From: Lepisosteus oculatus
Lineage: Eukaryota > Chordata > Actinopteri > Semionotiformes > Lepisosteidae
NCBI RefSeq assembly: GCF_040954835.1
Contig: NC_090706.1
Location: 32,559,148 to 32,623,147, forward strand
DNA: 64,000 nucleotides
Reading direction: 5' to 3'
Position numbers and translations under genes: made by a program. Below are positions 1-13,347 of this stretch, piece after piece. Positions within the stretch are counted from its first letter, which is position 1. The number at the start of each line of letters is the position of its first letter. The notes under the pieces are model-generated. The model was not told the DNA's origin. It did not search any database and saw nothing but the letters and a program-made list of their open reading frames with translations.

Positions 1-2290
1 AATAGCCAAAACTCAACAGACTCACCAGAGAGAATCCGGTGAGGGCATGCACTGCCATGGCTCTTTAATTTTTGAAAATAAACGTTAAAGACAATTCATT
101 GTAAAAACGTTATAATTCCCTCGTTAATTTGTGTAAATCAAGAATTAAAGATTAATAAATTAAAAAATATAAATAAAACATACATAAATTATCTATAATA
201 TTGAATACGTGGATACTTGTGAAATTAGGCATTGATTCAAAGGCCTTTTTAACTTAAAAACAGAAGTAACCATTTTAGTAGATAAATGGGAACGGCTATT
301 ATAGTTGTTTCCAACAAAAAGGTATCAGTGCATTCATATAATGTTATGTAATTCAATATAATAATAATAATAATAATAATAATGTAGAAGACGATTTGAA
401 AAAAAAAGTCACTGATTCAATTCACCCATGATGATGCGTCCAGAAAAACGCTGTCATTTACAACAGATTCTGATGCAGAAAGCTGATCTGGCTACCTCTA
501 AGGCGTCCATTGCCGTCTGGACTAACTTTTATAACTTTTTAAAAGCTGCTCAAAAGTTTCTTCCCTCTGCGATTCTGTTAACCCCGCCCGCTTGTCTTCG
601 GAATAACCAATGGAAATACTGTGTTGAACGCCCTCGGGATTTAAGAGCAAATGAAGCTCAAGAGCAGGAAAGCGTGAGTCTTCAGAATTCTTGAGGACTA
701 AGCGGCAGCTGTTGCACATGCAGAGCGCGCAGATGCATTCATTACAGAACATTCCACAAACACAGAGGACCTGCACAACGCCTACAGGTTATATAAACTG
801 AGCACTGTGCACAGAACTGTTCTTTATCATTGTAATTGTTATTTACGAAGACACTGTTGAAAATAGATTGTAAAATAGATATGATATATGGACACTATTA
901 TTTATCTTCATACACTATCTGTAAAGTCAGAAAAAAATGCAAATATTTAAAGGATTCCTTCAATTGAAAAATTGATCAAATAATTATTGCGGCTGCAGAA
1001 TACTGTTTGAAAGATGCGTAGAATCTAATTCCAAGGGGTTACATCTGTTGTTGTCAACCATACTTTAGTTACCTTATCTCCTTTTTTAATCTGTTTTGGA
1101 TACAACTGGGTCGGCTTCTTCCAAAGTGATTATCTCTTGCCAACAGAAAGAGTCGAGCAGTCTGGCAAGAACAGACGCAGTAATTTCCTGATGGCTTGTG
1201 TTTTTGGTGTGCGTGTGCTCTGCATTTGCATCGACTGGCAGGAACGCGTAGTTCATGAAGGTCAACACAACCACATGAGACGTTTTGTGCGTGAAAGACT
1301 AACTTTCCATTTAAGGTTATTTTACTTGTAACAGGGAACAGAATATCTGTGTTTAAGGTATAGTAATTATGTATTAAATTCAGCAGCTTCAGTTATAACT
1401 CGAGAGACCTCCTGTGTACATATAACAACTGTCTTGGCACCACTGCACTGGTTACATGAGAATTTCAATCTTGATTTTTAATGTCTTTTGGTGTTTATAA
1501 TGCAGCCATGATGGTACAGCATATGTATGGAAATTATGGAGATAGAGTTATTTCTTGAATTTACTTGAACTCAGATTTTTCTAATCTCTTGAATTTATGT
1601 GTGACAAAAGCATTTTCCAGCGCAACCCCATGTAGAACAGAGAAAACATTCTCTATACAGCTCATCCATAATCTCAGACGATCTTAAATTTGCCCTGCTA
1701 AAAACCCTGTGCCCTAAGGGTCATACTCACAACTGTATCTACATCGACACTACAGCTAAATGCTCTCCAGATCTGCTAAGTACAAGGAGCCATTTATTGT
1801 TGTTTATTTGTACAGGAACAGACTAAGCACTAAAGACCAGACCGCAAACACAGGCATTCCTATTAAAAGCTTACATTTTCACAAGCACTTCAGATGACAC
1901 TGAAACAAAATGTCAAAGTGCATCCTGTAAATCACCAGAATGGCATTTTTATCACTAGTTTGTTACACAGAACATTACATTGAAGTGAATTTACACATTT
2001 TATTGGATAGCACTTACAACCCAGGTGTCTTTAACAACTTTAGAGATATGTGATATCTGCACAGAATAGGATTTAAATTAGAATGCATTCATCTGCTGCT
2101 GAACAAAGCTGGTCTCTGTTCTGTAATTTATGCAGCAATTTTTCAAGCTTTCAGTGGAAGTACAATAATTTTCTAGGTATCTCTTTGTTTCTTGTTAAAA
2201 GTGCAAAGTTCAAGGTAACAACACATTTTAACTGAAGTATTCCAAGTTATAATCTTAACAAATTTCATGAAAGGGTACTGGAACATTCTA
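1..2290. other. Gene-free AT-rich stretch
   Basis: No convincing gene. It contains an (AAT)n simple repeat at about 356-383. The only open frame of note is a short minus-strand one around 1,090-1,256, discussed as a low-confidence finding. I see no recognisable repeat family here. Confidence 0.5.
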
Positions 2291-2564
2291 GGGGCGGAGC
2301 GGTAGTTCTGTGGCTAAGGATCTGCGCCTGTGACCGGAAGGTTGCCGGTTCAAATCCCGTGGCCGGCAGAGGAATCCTACTCCGTTGGGCCCCTGAGGAA
2401 GGCCCTTAACCCCAACTGCTCCAGGGGTGCTGTACAATGGCTGACCCTGTGCTCTGACCCCAAGCTTCTCTCCCTGTCTCTGTGTCTGTGTCTCCCTGGA
2501 GAAAAAGCTGGGGTATGCGAAAAGACGCATTCCTAATGCAAAAAAATGTATAGGGCTAATAAAG
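2291..2564 (+). repeat. tRNA-derived SINE, copy 1
   Basis: About 274 bp. The head is tRNA-like, with a B-box (GGTTCAAATCC) at about 2,348-2,358. The central block GAGGAAGGCCCTTAACCCC resembles the core shared by the V-SINE group. The tail ends in GGGCTAATAAAG. Three further copies at 6,438, 13,073 and 30,963 are in the opposite orientation and share the full length. The heptamer AACATTC occurs just before the element (2,282-2,288) and just after it (2,576-2,582) and may be a target-site duplication. The A-tail contains AATAAA, which could act as a poly(A) signal in sense orientation. Confidence 0.8.
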
Positions 2565-5500
2565 AAAAACATTATAACATTCAATCTCAGAACAGATTAT
2601 ATTTAATTTAAAGAGAGAGATGTTTACTCATAGCTGTATCCAAATCAACATTTAAAAATGTCAACATACCTAGAGTACATACCTAAGTTGACAATTAACT
2701 AAAATGTTTTTTTATTATTTTCTTAGAGAGAGACAATACCCCAAAAGTAAAGATTTAAAGACACAGAAAGAGAAAAGTTGCTGAAATATTTTCATTCATG
2801 TGAAAGGTGTGTTTTGGGAACTGTAAGTCATCCTTGTTCATTCATCTTATTTTTACAGAGTAAATACTTGACACCTAGGGTTTAAACCAAAGAGCAGAAA
2901 GGAAAACAAAAGCCACTTAAACTGACTGTAAATTCAAAAGGAGTTAAAATTTAAGGAAAATTTAAAGGTTAAAAGGTAAGGAAATTAACAATTGTAATAT
3001 AAAGAATCAAGCTGGTTAAAAAAATCAGATTCTCTTCAGAATGAGAGTGAGACGTGTCCTTAGCAGCTGGTGAACCAGCAACACATGATTGCGAATGCAC
3101 ACAAGAAACCAGAATAATATTCAGCAGTTTAGTAGTATATATTAGTAATTTCCTTAAGGTTTATGAATAAAAACAACAATTTGTCCTCATTCATGATTAA
3201 ATCAATTAGTACAACACTTTCATTCTATACTAAGTGACAGTAATTCATATTAAATTATGTTATTTTACAGTATCCTACATGTTGCTTGTTTGAGCATCTC
3301 GGGCTCATTACTTGTGTATTGAACTCTTTCACTTTCCTGTAAGGTCTATAAAGTAACACTGAATAATTCTAAAGGCCTTCATGGGCTCCCTTAAAATAAG
3401 ACAAGGCTTCCGCAGACACCATCACCCAAACAACCTCCTGATAAACTCATAATTTCTCAGCTAAAAGTAACATATCCATCATGATTGATGTAAGTATTTT
3501 AAACAATAGTTATCCTTAAAGAGATTTTTTTGAAAGCTCCTAGTGTCATGAAAACATCCTGATTTATAAGGAATAAGGTACAGAGAAAGCAGAAAATTGA
3601 TGTTGTTTAAATATGCCAGATTTGGTGGCATATCTGGACAAGGTGCTCGCTGAAGACCTGGCAGCTGGTTTCATGATTTTGAAACATCTTTTATCTCTCT
3701 GTTATGTGGAGGAAGAATGTATATTTATGTCTGACTAGTATAAATAATTGAAAGTGAATGGAATTAAACTGGAATTTCAATCTTTCTTAAAGATTAGACT
3801 GCTGTAAATCTTTTTAAAGTGCTTTAAAATGTCATGAACTACTCTATGTAGTGCTTATGTTCTATGGCCACTCGTGTCGTAAATCTGTCAGAATTTACTA
3901 GCTTAACTCTGTTGAGAAAACAAAGCTCTGGCAGCCTTTTCCTTTTCAGTGTGTTTATGCCTCTTTAGCAGTCTGCAAAGTTCATTGGTAGCTGTAAATT
4001 ATGACATTATGTATGAAAAAACTACTGTGGAAACTCAGTTTACTATTAATTAAAAATTCCTTAGATACTGTAACCTGAAACTGTAAAGCATTAACTTTTA
4101 AAAGCAATTGTTCCCAATGCTAGAACCAGTGATAATTATCTTAAGAGGTTGCATCTCTTCATGTATCGTTGATCGTTCTACTCTTAAATTTAGACTCATA
4201 TTTTGACCATAACAATAATCAAAAGAGAAAAGGAAACTTAAGTAGTTTTCAAATGTGTCTTTCCAGCACAAACAAAAAGGTTGAAAAGTAGCTGAAAGTC
4301 CAAATAATTATTTACATTACAATATCATTATACCCCAGACACAGGTCTCATATGAGATATGGTGCTTTTACTTCATGTCTGACACTAGCTGTTCAATTTA
4401 GTCCATTCCAGTTTTTCTTGCACCTTTTATTGAAATATTCAATATTACAGTATAATAATAATAATTTGCTCAATATAATAACAATAAAAGGTCCAAAAAC
4501 TGGAATGGCCTAAGTTGAAAAGGCTTTTCTGTAGATTTTGTTTTATGAAGTTGAAAGTTAGAGTGCCTTTTCCAGACTTTCAAGATTAACAACATTGATT
4601 CAAAGATGTTACCTCCCCACTCTCTACTCAGGATGGGACATTTATTGGCCAAGATGGCAGGCTTTTGACCATAAAAATAGCATTTAAAATGTACAGCTAG
4701 ATACTTAAAATACATTTCTCAATTTGTAAAATCTAATTATATCACTTGCAGATCTTTGCAAAAGTTTGATTTTACATTTTATGTGTTTTTTCCGGAATTT
4801 AGTGACGCAAAGCCAAAGGTGTTGGTTAATTACACTTGAGTATCATTTTTCTGCAATGAACATAAACCTTCATTAGCCCACCTGGTTATTGTAAAAGGGT
4901 TTTTGCAAAGTACTCTAATAATCATTAAATGGGACACTGAAGTTCCATCACGGCTACTTTTCAATAATTATAGAAACAGAGCAAAAGAGGCAGCTACACT
5001 TCTCATTAAAAATCTGTCTTTTATACCTCCCAAAGGACCCTAATTTTGTCATCTTTTTAAATCTTTGTCATGTAGTGAAAAGGGTTTTTAGCAGATAATT
5101 GTATACCTTCTTTTCTTGAAAGGGACCAGGGATATAGTTGTTTATGACAGTATAGGAGCTTTGCCAGTGATAAATGATCATGAATTTTCTTTTAAATTTC
5201 CTTTTCCCCTCAACATAAAAGCAAAACTCAGGCTTATTTGCCATATAAATTATAAATGCACCTTATGTTGCCAGAATTGAGCAGATTTGACAGACTGTTA
5301 CAAAATGAAAACAATTTATATCTAAAGCAAGAATGAAGATGCATGCTTTTCAAATGGGTATATTTTTATTTGGCATATTTCATAAGATAGCATAGTTTTG
5401 TTCACTAGGATCCATCCATCCATTTCCTAACCACTTTATCCAGAACAGGATTATGGGGGAACTCACAAGCACCCCGCACAAGGTGGGAGACACCCTGGAT

Positions 5501-6437
5501 GGAAACCGAGCCCGTCACAGGTTTTGTTGACTACCTGATTTAAATTCCGAGATGTCTGTTTATAAATGTGCCATTATAATTAAAAATATATCTTAAAATC
5601 ATAATAATAACAGGGCAATGACCGGTTTTATTTCAAGTCACAGCTATAAAGTTTATTTTACTAAGAAAGGATGTCAGAGCACTTACAGTGCAGTACCTGG
5701 CCAAACCACCAATAATCCACTAAAGAGCATCGACATTTGTGGTACAATATGACAGCCCAGTCAACACCACAGAAACCCCTGCCCACAAATACACACAATG
5801 AGAAATAGAACAGCTAGAATTAGCCAGGATATGGGCAGTTTGGGCAGGCCACAATTTATTGAGCCTGAATGCAGTTTAGCAGGTGCAAGAATGATATAAA
5901 AGAAGGAGCGGTTTCATAGAAACTGGCCTTTTCCCAACATTTTTTCTCTCTTATTCATAGCTATAAATCATTGGCACTGGTGAAGCATGCTAATGCATTC
6001 CCACTGGTATGTAAACAGTGACATTCAGACACCAGGATGATCTCAGAGTCATTCGTTCATTCCACGCTTGGTATCATTTACTGGAAATGTGAAATAATTT
6101 CAGTTTCTTTTTTCGTGCAGGGTTTTTTTTAGTTTTTTTTACAAACATCCACTTTCAACACATCGTGATTTTTTCTAAACAAATGAGGAATATTTTTAGT
6201 CATTTGAACTATATGCATTATAATTCTGAAATATACTTTGTGGAAAATAACTGAATTGTTTTCCAAATTATATCAATTCCATATATTGAAGTTGATCACA
6301 TACAGTGGCATCCTGTATAATAAATGTTGCTTCAGCTGTCTATTTTATGATTTTTTCTGCAATTAACAGAATGAAAGAATCTTGAGTTACAAGCTTCAGG
6401 AGTACCCTACATTACTTTCCAGTCACTAATAGATGAC
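2565..6437. other. Gene-free AT-rich stretch
   Basis: No exon or RNA gene recognised. A partial interspersed repeat at 5,410-5,522 is listed separately. The rest is unique-looking AT-rich sequence; some of it could be conserved non-coding DNA but nothing in the sequence alone shows this. Confidence 0.45.
5410..5522 (+). repeat. Fragment of an ATCCATCC-type interspersed repeat
   Basis: It begins with tandem ATCC units and continues into a stretch like the start of a repeat common in fish genomes (a reference to taking the whole, then 'accctgga' and 'cacagg'). A longer copy of the same type is at 54,335-54,605, and decayed parts are near 35,490 and 47,210. I cannot name its class with certainty. 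Confidence 0.45.
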
Positions 6438-6698
6438 TTTATTATTAGCCCTATACAATTTCTTGCATTAGGAATTTCTTTTCACCTACCCCAGCTTGCT
6501 CTCCATGAGACACACAGACAGGGAGAGAGACACCTGGGGTCAGAGTGCAGGATCAGCCATTGTACAGTGTCCCTGGAGCAGTTGGATTTAAGGGCCTTGC
6601 TCAGGGGCCCAATGGAGTAGGATTCCTCTGCCAGCTGTGGGATTTGAACCAGCAACCCTCCAGCCACAGGTGCAGATCTTTAGCCACCACTCCGCCCT
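6438..6698 (-). repeat. tRNA-derived SINE, copy 2
   Basis: Same family as the element at 2,291, on the minus strand: the tail (CTTTATTATTAGCCC on +) is at the low end and the tRNA-like head, with the B-box complement GGATTTGAACC-like sequence, at the high end. It carries more substitutions than copy 1. Confidence 0.8.
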
Positions 6699-7223
6699 AA
6701 TCAGGTTACACACAACCTCCAGACATCTTCTATGCTAAGGACTGTGCTTATTAAAACCAGAAAGCCACATGAGGTATTTCATACCCCAAGCTTATTGTTG
6801 ATTTTAACAGTTAATGGTGAGAGGTTTGACTGAGCTCAAGGATCTGGTTTAAATCAGCACTGGTTTTATTACCTTTTACTTGAATTTTTTTTTCCTTTTT
6901 TTGTGCATAGCCTGCATACATTGCAGTAAATGGCTGCCAAAACACTGCAATCAATTAATCACTCAGAAAGTGACTCCTCCATTATTTCCAGAAAGATTTC
7001 TTTGTGGGAGAGTACGTGAACTTAAAATATGAACTGGTACTTTACAATAGAGGAAGCTTTCCAGAATAAAACAATTCTTTGCTTTACTTGTAAAATGGAT
7101 GGTTAAATGATATGTTGGAGTGCAAAATGAAGTTCCTTCTGATAACAAAAATGTACAGTACTGCAATACAGTAAAACTGCTCTTCAGTATTAACATTTCA
7201 AACTTTAAAATTATATAGTTCAA

Positions 7224-7409
7224 GTAGGGAGCTGCGTCAGCATGCGTAGGCTGCAAAGGAACAGGTATCGGGTTTATTCCATGCTGAGAAGAAAAGAAAG
7301 GAAACACAACGTTTCGGCTCTGGAGAAGGCTCTGAAGAACACCTGAAGAAGGCTCCACAGCCAAAACGTTGTGTTTCCTTTCTTTTCAGCATGGAATAAA
7401 CCCGTTTCA
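7224..7409. repeat. Inverted-repeat element, copy 1
   Basis: Two arms of one short unit lie head to head. The left arm reads TTTATTCCATGCTGAGAAG, then on to CAACGTTTCGG; the right arm reads CTGAAGAAGGCTCCACAGCC, then GTTGTGTTTCC and CAGCATGGAATAAAC. The same arrangement occurs at 49,708-49,876, and a single arm at about 28,748-28,835. The end GCTGCGTCAGCATGCGTAGG is also shared. It lies directly beside the L2 LINE. Possibly a Penelope-type terminal unit (see findings); class uncertain. Confidence 0.6.
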
Positions 7410-7469
7410 ATAAAAACACAATTGGAATATACAGAGGAGGTTGTGAATGGTGGTACTAAGAAAAGTAGA

Positions 7470-9270
7470 AGCAGAGGGGTAAAGAACGGAACCAATTAAG
7501 TAAATCCTGTTCTAAAGAAGAAGGTTTTGAATCTGGATTTGAAGGAGTTTAGAGAAGGTGACTCTCTGATATCCTTGGGCAGAGTTCCAGAGCTTGGGTC
7601 ATAAAATGAGAAGGCCCTGTCACCCATACAATGTACACAGGCTTGGGGGACAGTTAGGAGACCAGAATTAGAAGAGCAAAGGTAGCAAGGTGGGGAGTAG
7701 GGCAATAATAGTTCAGACAGGTACTGAGGTGCCAAGCCATGCAGAGCCTTATAGATGAGCATGGGGATTTTAAAGTCCACACGGAATTTGACAGGAAGGC
7801 AGTGCAAGGACTCCAGGATAGGAGTAATGTGATCACTTGCACTAGACCTGGTCACGATTCTGGCTGCCAAATTTGGACATACTGCAGTTTGTTCAGAGTA
7901 GATTTTGATACCCCAGCGAGTAGAGCATTACAGTAGTCAATTCGAGAGAACACAAATGTGTTGATGAGCTTTTCAGCCACAGTTAGTGATAATATAGGGC
8001 GTAGTGTAGCGATATTTCTGAGATGAAAAAAAAAGATGTTTTGACAATATGCTGCACATATGGGTCGAATGTTAAACCAGAATCAAATATCATCCCAAGG
8101 TTTTGCAAGTACAGAGGTTCAAGTACAGAACCATCTACAGATAGGGTTACAGGACTGGCTTTACAAAGTTGATGGGGGGTGCCAATAAGCATGACTTATT
8201 GTCTTGTCACAGTTAAGATGAAGGAAATTTTAAGTCATCCAAGTTTTTTTGTCAGAGTTGGTATGGATGTATATTTGAGTATCATCTGCATAGAAATTAT
8301 AGCTGAGGCCATGTGATCTTAAAAGCTGACCAAGCGGAAACATGTAAATGCCGAAGTGCAAGGGGCCCAGTATTGAGCCCTGAGGAACACCAGGCTTAAC
8401 AAGACCAATTTCAGCCCTGTACCCATTAAGACAGACAAAGTGACAGTGATCAGTGAAGTAAGATTTGAACCATTTGAGAGCAGTGTCAGAAACTCCCAAC
8501 ATAGTCTCAAGACGAGAAAGTAAGATGTCATGGTGTCATGTTAAGATGTCAACAGTGTCAAAAACAGCACTGAGATCAAGAAAGATGAGTATAGAAAGAG
8601 AACCAGAATCAGAAGCTATTAGAATATCGTTAGTGACTTTGACCAAGGCAGTTTCTGTGCTGTGAAGCTGACGGAAGCCAGATTGGAGGGGTTCAAAAAG
8701 ATTTTTGCCATGAGATGGTTATGTTACTGAAATGTGACAGCACGTTCTAGAATCTTTGCAAGAAAGGGTAAGTTGGAGATAGGGCAAAAATTTGTTTTTG
8801 ATTGATTGTCGAGAGCCATGTTAGGCTTTTTTGGCACGGGGTAATGGCAGCAGTTTTGAGGACTGTTGGTACAACGCCAGTGCTCAAGGATTCATTAATA
8901 ATATTGTGGACAATGAGACAGAATAGAAACAGGACTGAAATAAAGTGGTGGGAATGGGATCTAAAAAAGATGTGGTGGGTTTCATGTATGTAACTAGTTT
9001 ATTGAGGGATGCTAAGTCAAGAAGAGAGAGGTTGGAGAGAAGGGAACCAGAAAACTTGGATAAGGAGGGAGGAGGTATGGAAATTATATGCATAGTGGAA
9101 AGAATGTGATGCCGGATGTTGTCGATCTTGGAGATAAAGAAATCTAAGAATGCGTTGCAAAGTTGCAATGAGGCAGGTAATTTGGTGTTTGGCTTTAGCA
9201 AGCTGTTGATGGTGGAGAAAAGATGTCTGGGGTTTTTATGGTAATTTTCAATTATGTGGGAGAAGTAGGT
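7470..9270 (-). mobile_element. Decayed L2-clade LINE (3' two thirds of the reverse-transcriptase ORF)
   Basis: Minus-strand pieces of one non-LTR retrotransposon ORF lie in order from high to low coordinates. A region before the polymerase is at 8,884-9,201. The polymerase piece at 8,230-8,502 has the motifs GVPQGSILGPL and FYADDTQIY, the latter holding the catalytic aspartates. A piece with NLGMIFDSGLTFD follows at 7,983-8,192, and the C-terminal domain at 7,496-7,870 contains HITPILESLHCLPVKFR and YKALHGLAPQYLSELL, both typical of fish L2 elements. The endonuclease part is missing, as usual for 5'-truncated copies. The ORF is split over several frames, so it is inactive. Ends are approximate. 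Confidence 0.9.
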
Positions 9271-9276
9271 AAAAAA

Positions 9277-9855
9277 TCAGAACAAAATAGCAATATTTCA
9301 CCTTGAATATTCTTTTCTCTCATGATTCTTGCTGAAAAACATTCAGAATAGTTGTTAATGCCTGAAGAAAAAAACACATCTTCAGCACTGGGATCTATAA
9401 GGCTAGGGTTAGTGAATCACTGATCCCAGATGTCTATAATTGTCGTTAATGCATTTAAAGTCCAAGGAGAATTAAGAATTGAATGGAAATTTCAAAAATC
9501 TTTTATTTTTTTACTTTTTCCTGATAGTGAGGTTAAGTAATATGTTATGCTCTGCTACAGAAACACCATATCAAAATTTTCCTTTTGTGTGCATAAATAC
9601 AATAATAGTCTATAAATTTGGACCCATTGAAATACTTTATTCAGATTCTTTTCATTCAGACATTACTAGAAATATAATCTCGACCTAGGTAGACTCTACC
9701 TCTTATACTACTATCACTACTGCGAGCACAATGATTTGCAGGCCAGGACCTGCAGAGAGGGAAATCTTGAAACTTCTTTCACATTATTCATAATGTTGTG
9801 CTTGTGTGTAGCAATGTGACTTCCCTGAAACCTGGATAATATGTATTTTGTAATA
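9277..9855 (+). repeat. Local tandem duplication, unit A
   Basis: This unit is repeated about 627 bp downstream (9,904-10,287). Shared landmarks are AACAAAATAGCAAT, TTCACCTTGAATATTC, GTCGTTAATGCATTTAAAG, and, at the far end, CATTATTCATAATGTTGTGC and CCTGAAACCTGGATAATATG. No coding content is recognised. Confidence 0.8.
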
Positions 9856-9903
9856 TGTATATGTATATGTATTTTGAAAATTCCTCATTGAGCCTCAACA
9901 AGA

Positions 9904-10287
9904 ACGGAACAAAATAGCAATCTTTCACCTTGAATATTCTTTTCTCTCATGATTCTTCCTGAAAAACATTGAGAATAGGATGTAATGTCTGAAGCAAAAT
10001 CATATCCTCAGCACTGCTATCTATCTGGGTTAGGGTTAGGGTTAGTGAATCACTGGTCCCAGATGTCTATAAAAGTCGTTAATGCATTTAAAGTCCAAGG
10101 AGAATGAAGAATTTCATGGAAATTATGAGGTTCATTAATGTTTTTATTTTTTTATATTATGCTCTGCTACAAAAACACCAGATCAAAATTTTCCTTTTGT
10201 GTGCATAAATAAATTTTTTCACATTATTCATAATGTTGTGCTTGTAGCAATGTGACTTCCCTGAAACCTGGATAATATGTATTTTGT
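9904..10287 (+). repeat. Local tandem duplication, unit B
   Basis: Second copy of unit A. The offset is 627 bp at the start and 440 bp at the end, so B lacks about 187 bp that A keeps. It contains three perfect GGGTTA units at about 10,027-10,047 where A has a single one; this is a small expansion, not a telomere. Confidence 0.8.
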
Positions 10288-13072
10288 CAGCAGTATGATG
10301 TTATATATCACTTTTTCATGCCAACATTAACATTGTGGGGGAGAATACTTCTTGATATGGAAAATAAATCTTGATATTTCTGGCTGAAGTTTAAATCAAT
10401 TTTTTAATGCTTTCCTTTTATATGTCTTTTCTTATACAATGTATTCTTCAATTAAATAAGCTGTCCACTTGTTTGGACATTAAAATCATTGCTAGTGTTA
10501 AAACCTTAAGAAATATTTATTTAAAAATACTGTGCATTTGCATTTGATGTGTTGGCTAACAAAATATTAATACAACTATTTTCATTGATAATTAGCTTCA
10601 TGTATTACTCTATTGTACTCTGTTGTCCTAGTTTTGTGGACTACCCATGTGAACAGCTTTTATTAATAAAATGAACAATTTTAAGATAGAATGGTGATAT
10701 TCATCAAATTTAATTTATTTCCATCCTTTTATAATGGTTTCCTCAAATCTTTCCTTTAGTACGGTTTTACTTCCATGTTTAACTCTCCTTCTGTATACTG
10801 TCCACTTTAAAACACTACTGCAATTAACCATCAGCATTCTCACCTACGGTAGCATAATTTCTATAAAATACTGTGATTATGTTTTCAGTTTGTCGAATTA
10901 CAAGTCGTATGAGTGTATTATAAAAAAAGATGTATATTTGTGTAATATATGTGCCAGTATCAAATCATATATCAAAATAATCTGCTTTGCTTGTTGACAA
11001 GGATGAGTGCAGTGGGTTTATGTCCATTTTTAATAATTGTGCACAAACAGTATTTAGTGCTCACACCTGGATTTCTCTGTCTGTTTTAACTACCTCTTAA
11101 AAAGCCAAACAAGTCATGCTAAAATGATTTGGTCAGTTTTGTGGAAATATTGTTTGTATAATGGACTTCATAAACTGTCTCTCTTTTAAAATTATTACCG
11201 ATTTGGAACTGCCAAATGTTAATCAACATTGTTTACTGCTGTGACCCAATACCAGTAATTGAAACATACTCTTGTCAGAGTCATCTGCTATTTCTCATGT
11301 TGTGAGTCCCACAGTGCCTATGGGTGTGTATGAGTGCTGTGACTACATTGAAAGCTAACAGGTATCTCAGAAGTCTCAGGGGTAAGTCATTGCAGCCAAC
11401 TGACACTATGCTGATTGACTCAAGCCGCGAGCTTATTTAGTAACATATTTTGCTGTTGACTCTTAAAAAGTCAACAATATTATCTTCTGTCAAATCTGTT
11501 ACTACAAGATTATAACAGTGCTGACTAGTCAGACCTTACACATACAACAAAACATGACCTCTATGTTCTCTGATTTGTACAGTGCATTAGAATATGTTTT
11601 GTTTTTGGCAAAGGTCTCTGCAAAATAAAAAAACTAATATAAAATCTGTGGAAAAAAAGGCTGCCCAATGTCCAACTGTGGACACTCTTGCATTTGTTCT
11701 CTGATTTCTGCAAGATAAGTGAGTTTTAGAAATGAAAGAAAAGAAATGCTGTTCGTGGGAGTACTGTATTTGATACATTGTCTGTTCGTCAGAATTAAGG
11801 GTAAGCAAGCTGGGTAGAGGCTGCTAGAAGACCTACAGTATATTCTGAAGGTGTTGAAAACAGTACATTTGAAGTCAAATATTTTTTAAAACTTAGCACA
11901 GAGCACAGAAACAAGTTAACCAAAGGCCTAAATAAGCATGCAGATCAATTAAAGTCACCAATTAGCACTCAAAATTTAGAGCTCAGCTGAATGAAAACCA
12001 GCAGATACAGCAGCCCCTCAGGAATGAGGTTGAAAACCACTGCTTTATGGAAATCATTGGGTGATTATATTGAATCAAGGATTATTTAAAGCATACCTCC
12101 TAGGTTTTACAATGAGCTCTCTGTGAACAAAAATCAGGATATTGCACAATTTGCTAAGTATTTCCCCCACTGGTGGTGAAAAGAAAACAGAGCAAACATA
12201 TTCCCCAAAAAAACTGTGTACATGCTTAGCGTCCCTCCTAGTAGAATGTGTGGGGAGCGGAGAGGGGGAGCTTTCAGCTAGGATACAATCTGGAGATGAA
12301 GAGCGGAGAAAAATCAACGTTGTGCACTTCATGATGTCCTCCTACATGAAGTAACCATGGCAACAACCATAGGTTATTATAACTACCACCCCAACTTGAT
12401 TTCAGTGTAGTTTTGGCTCAGATAACATTGTATAGTCCCACTGTAATTTTTTTAAAGTCATATTATCTTATTTGAGAGCTACAGAAAGGAACTATCACCA
12501 CCCCGGTCTATATAAAATTATATAGTACCAATATATATTAAATAGATAAGACATTGGTTATTACATTCAAAAGTGTATATATGATTACATAGTAATTGGA
12601 TTGGAATAATGTCTTGACAAAAAACTACAACACTGGAATATATGTGAGACACATCCCTTGAATTCCTGAATTCCTCTATTTCTGAGTTATGTGGAATAAT
12701 TTGAAGAGAGTAGGACTGAGCTGTAACATAATCCTTCCGATTATTGGTTTCCTAAAACTGAGTCCCTATATTAACATAGCCCATACAAAGTGCTTTGTGT
12801 TAAGCACTTTGGACTTGTAAAAGCGATTCATTGCTGTGGGGAACTTGAGGTATTTTAACTATAGTAGAGGGATGGTAAAGAAAACTGTATTAAATTCTAC
12901 ATTCAGTCACATGCACGAACATTTTTAGATTAATTGCAGCAAAAGTAGAAGTAAAACCAAATCTGCTTGCTGCTGTCACTAAATGAACAATGGAGTCTTT
13001 GGAACCTACAACCAACAAACCCTTCTGAGGCACAGTGTGTGTTCCTCTGTTAATAAGATAAGATCAGATCAC
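10288..13072. other. Gene-free AT-rich stretch
   Basis: I see no exon, RNA gene or named repeat. Open frames here are short and of random-looking composition. Confidence 0.45.
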
Positions 13073-13347
13073 TTTATTGGCCATATACAATTTCTTGCAT
13101 TAGGAATTTGTCTTTTCACATATCCCAGCTTGCTCTCCATGAGACACACAGGGATGGAGAAAGAAGCTTGGGGTCAGAGCACAGGGTCAGCCATTTATAC
13201 AGTGCCCCTTGAGCAGTTGGGGTTAAGGGCCTTGCTCAGGGCCCAACAGAGTAGAATTCCTCTGCCAGTTGCAGGATTTGAACTGGCAACCTTCCAGCCA
13301 CAGGCACAGATCCTTAACCACAGTTCCACTGCCCCCCCCCCCCCCCC
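13073..13347 (-). repeat. tRNA-derived SINE, copy 3, ending in a poly-C run
   Basis: Minus-strand copy of the family at 2,291. The tail is at 13,073 (CTTTATTGGCC on +). The head end has expanded into a run of about 16 C (13,332-13,347) where the other copies have GCTCCGCCC. The poly-C tract could also be of unstable length or an assembly artefact. Confidence 0.8.

Noticed and set aside
4950-5320. AT-rich block that looks like a conserved non-coding element
   Set aside because: Conservation cannot be judged from one sequence, and no specific motif array supports an enhancer.
10027-10047. Three GGGTTA units resembling telomeric repeats
   Set aside because: Too short, and part of the local tandem duplication, where the other unit has a single GGGTTA. 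A local expansion is a simpler explanation than a telomere or fusion point.
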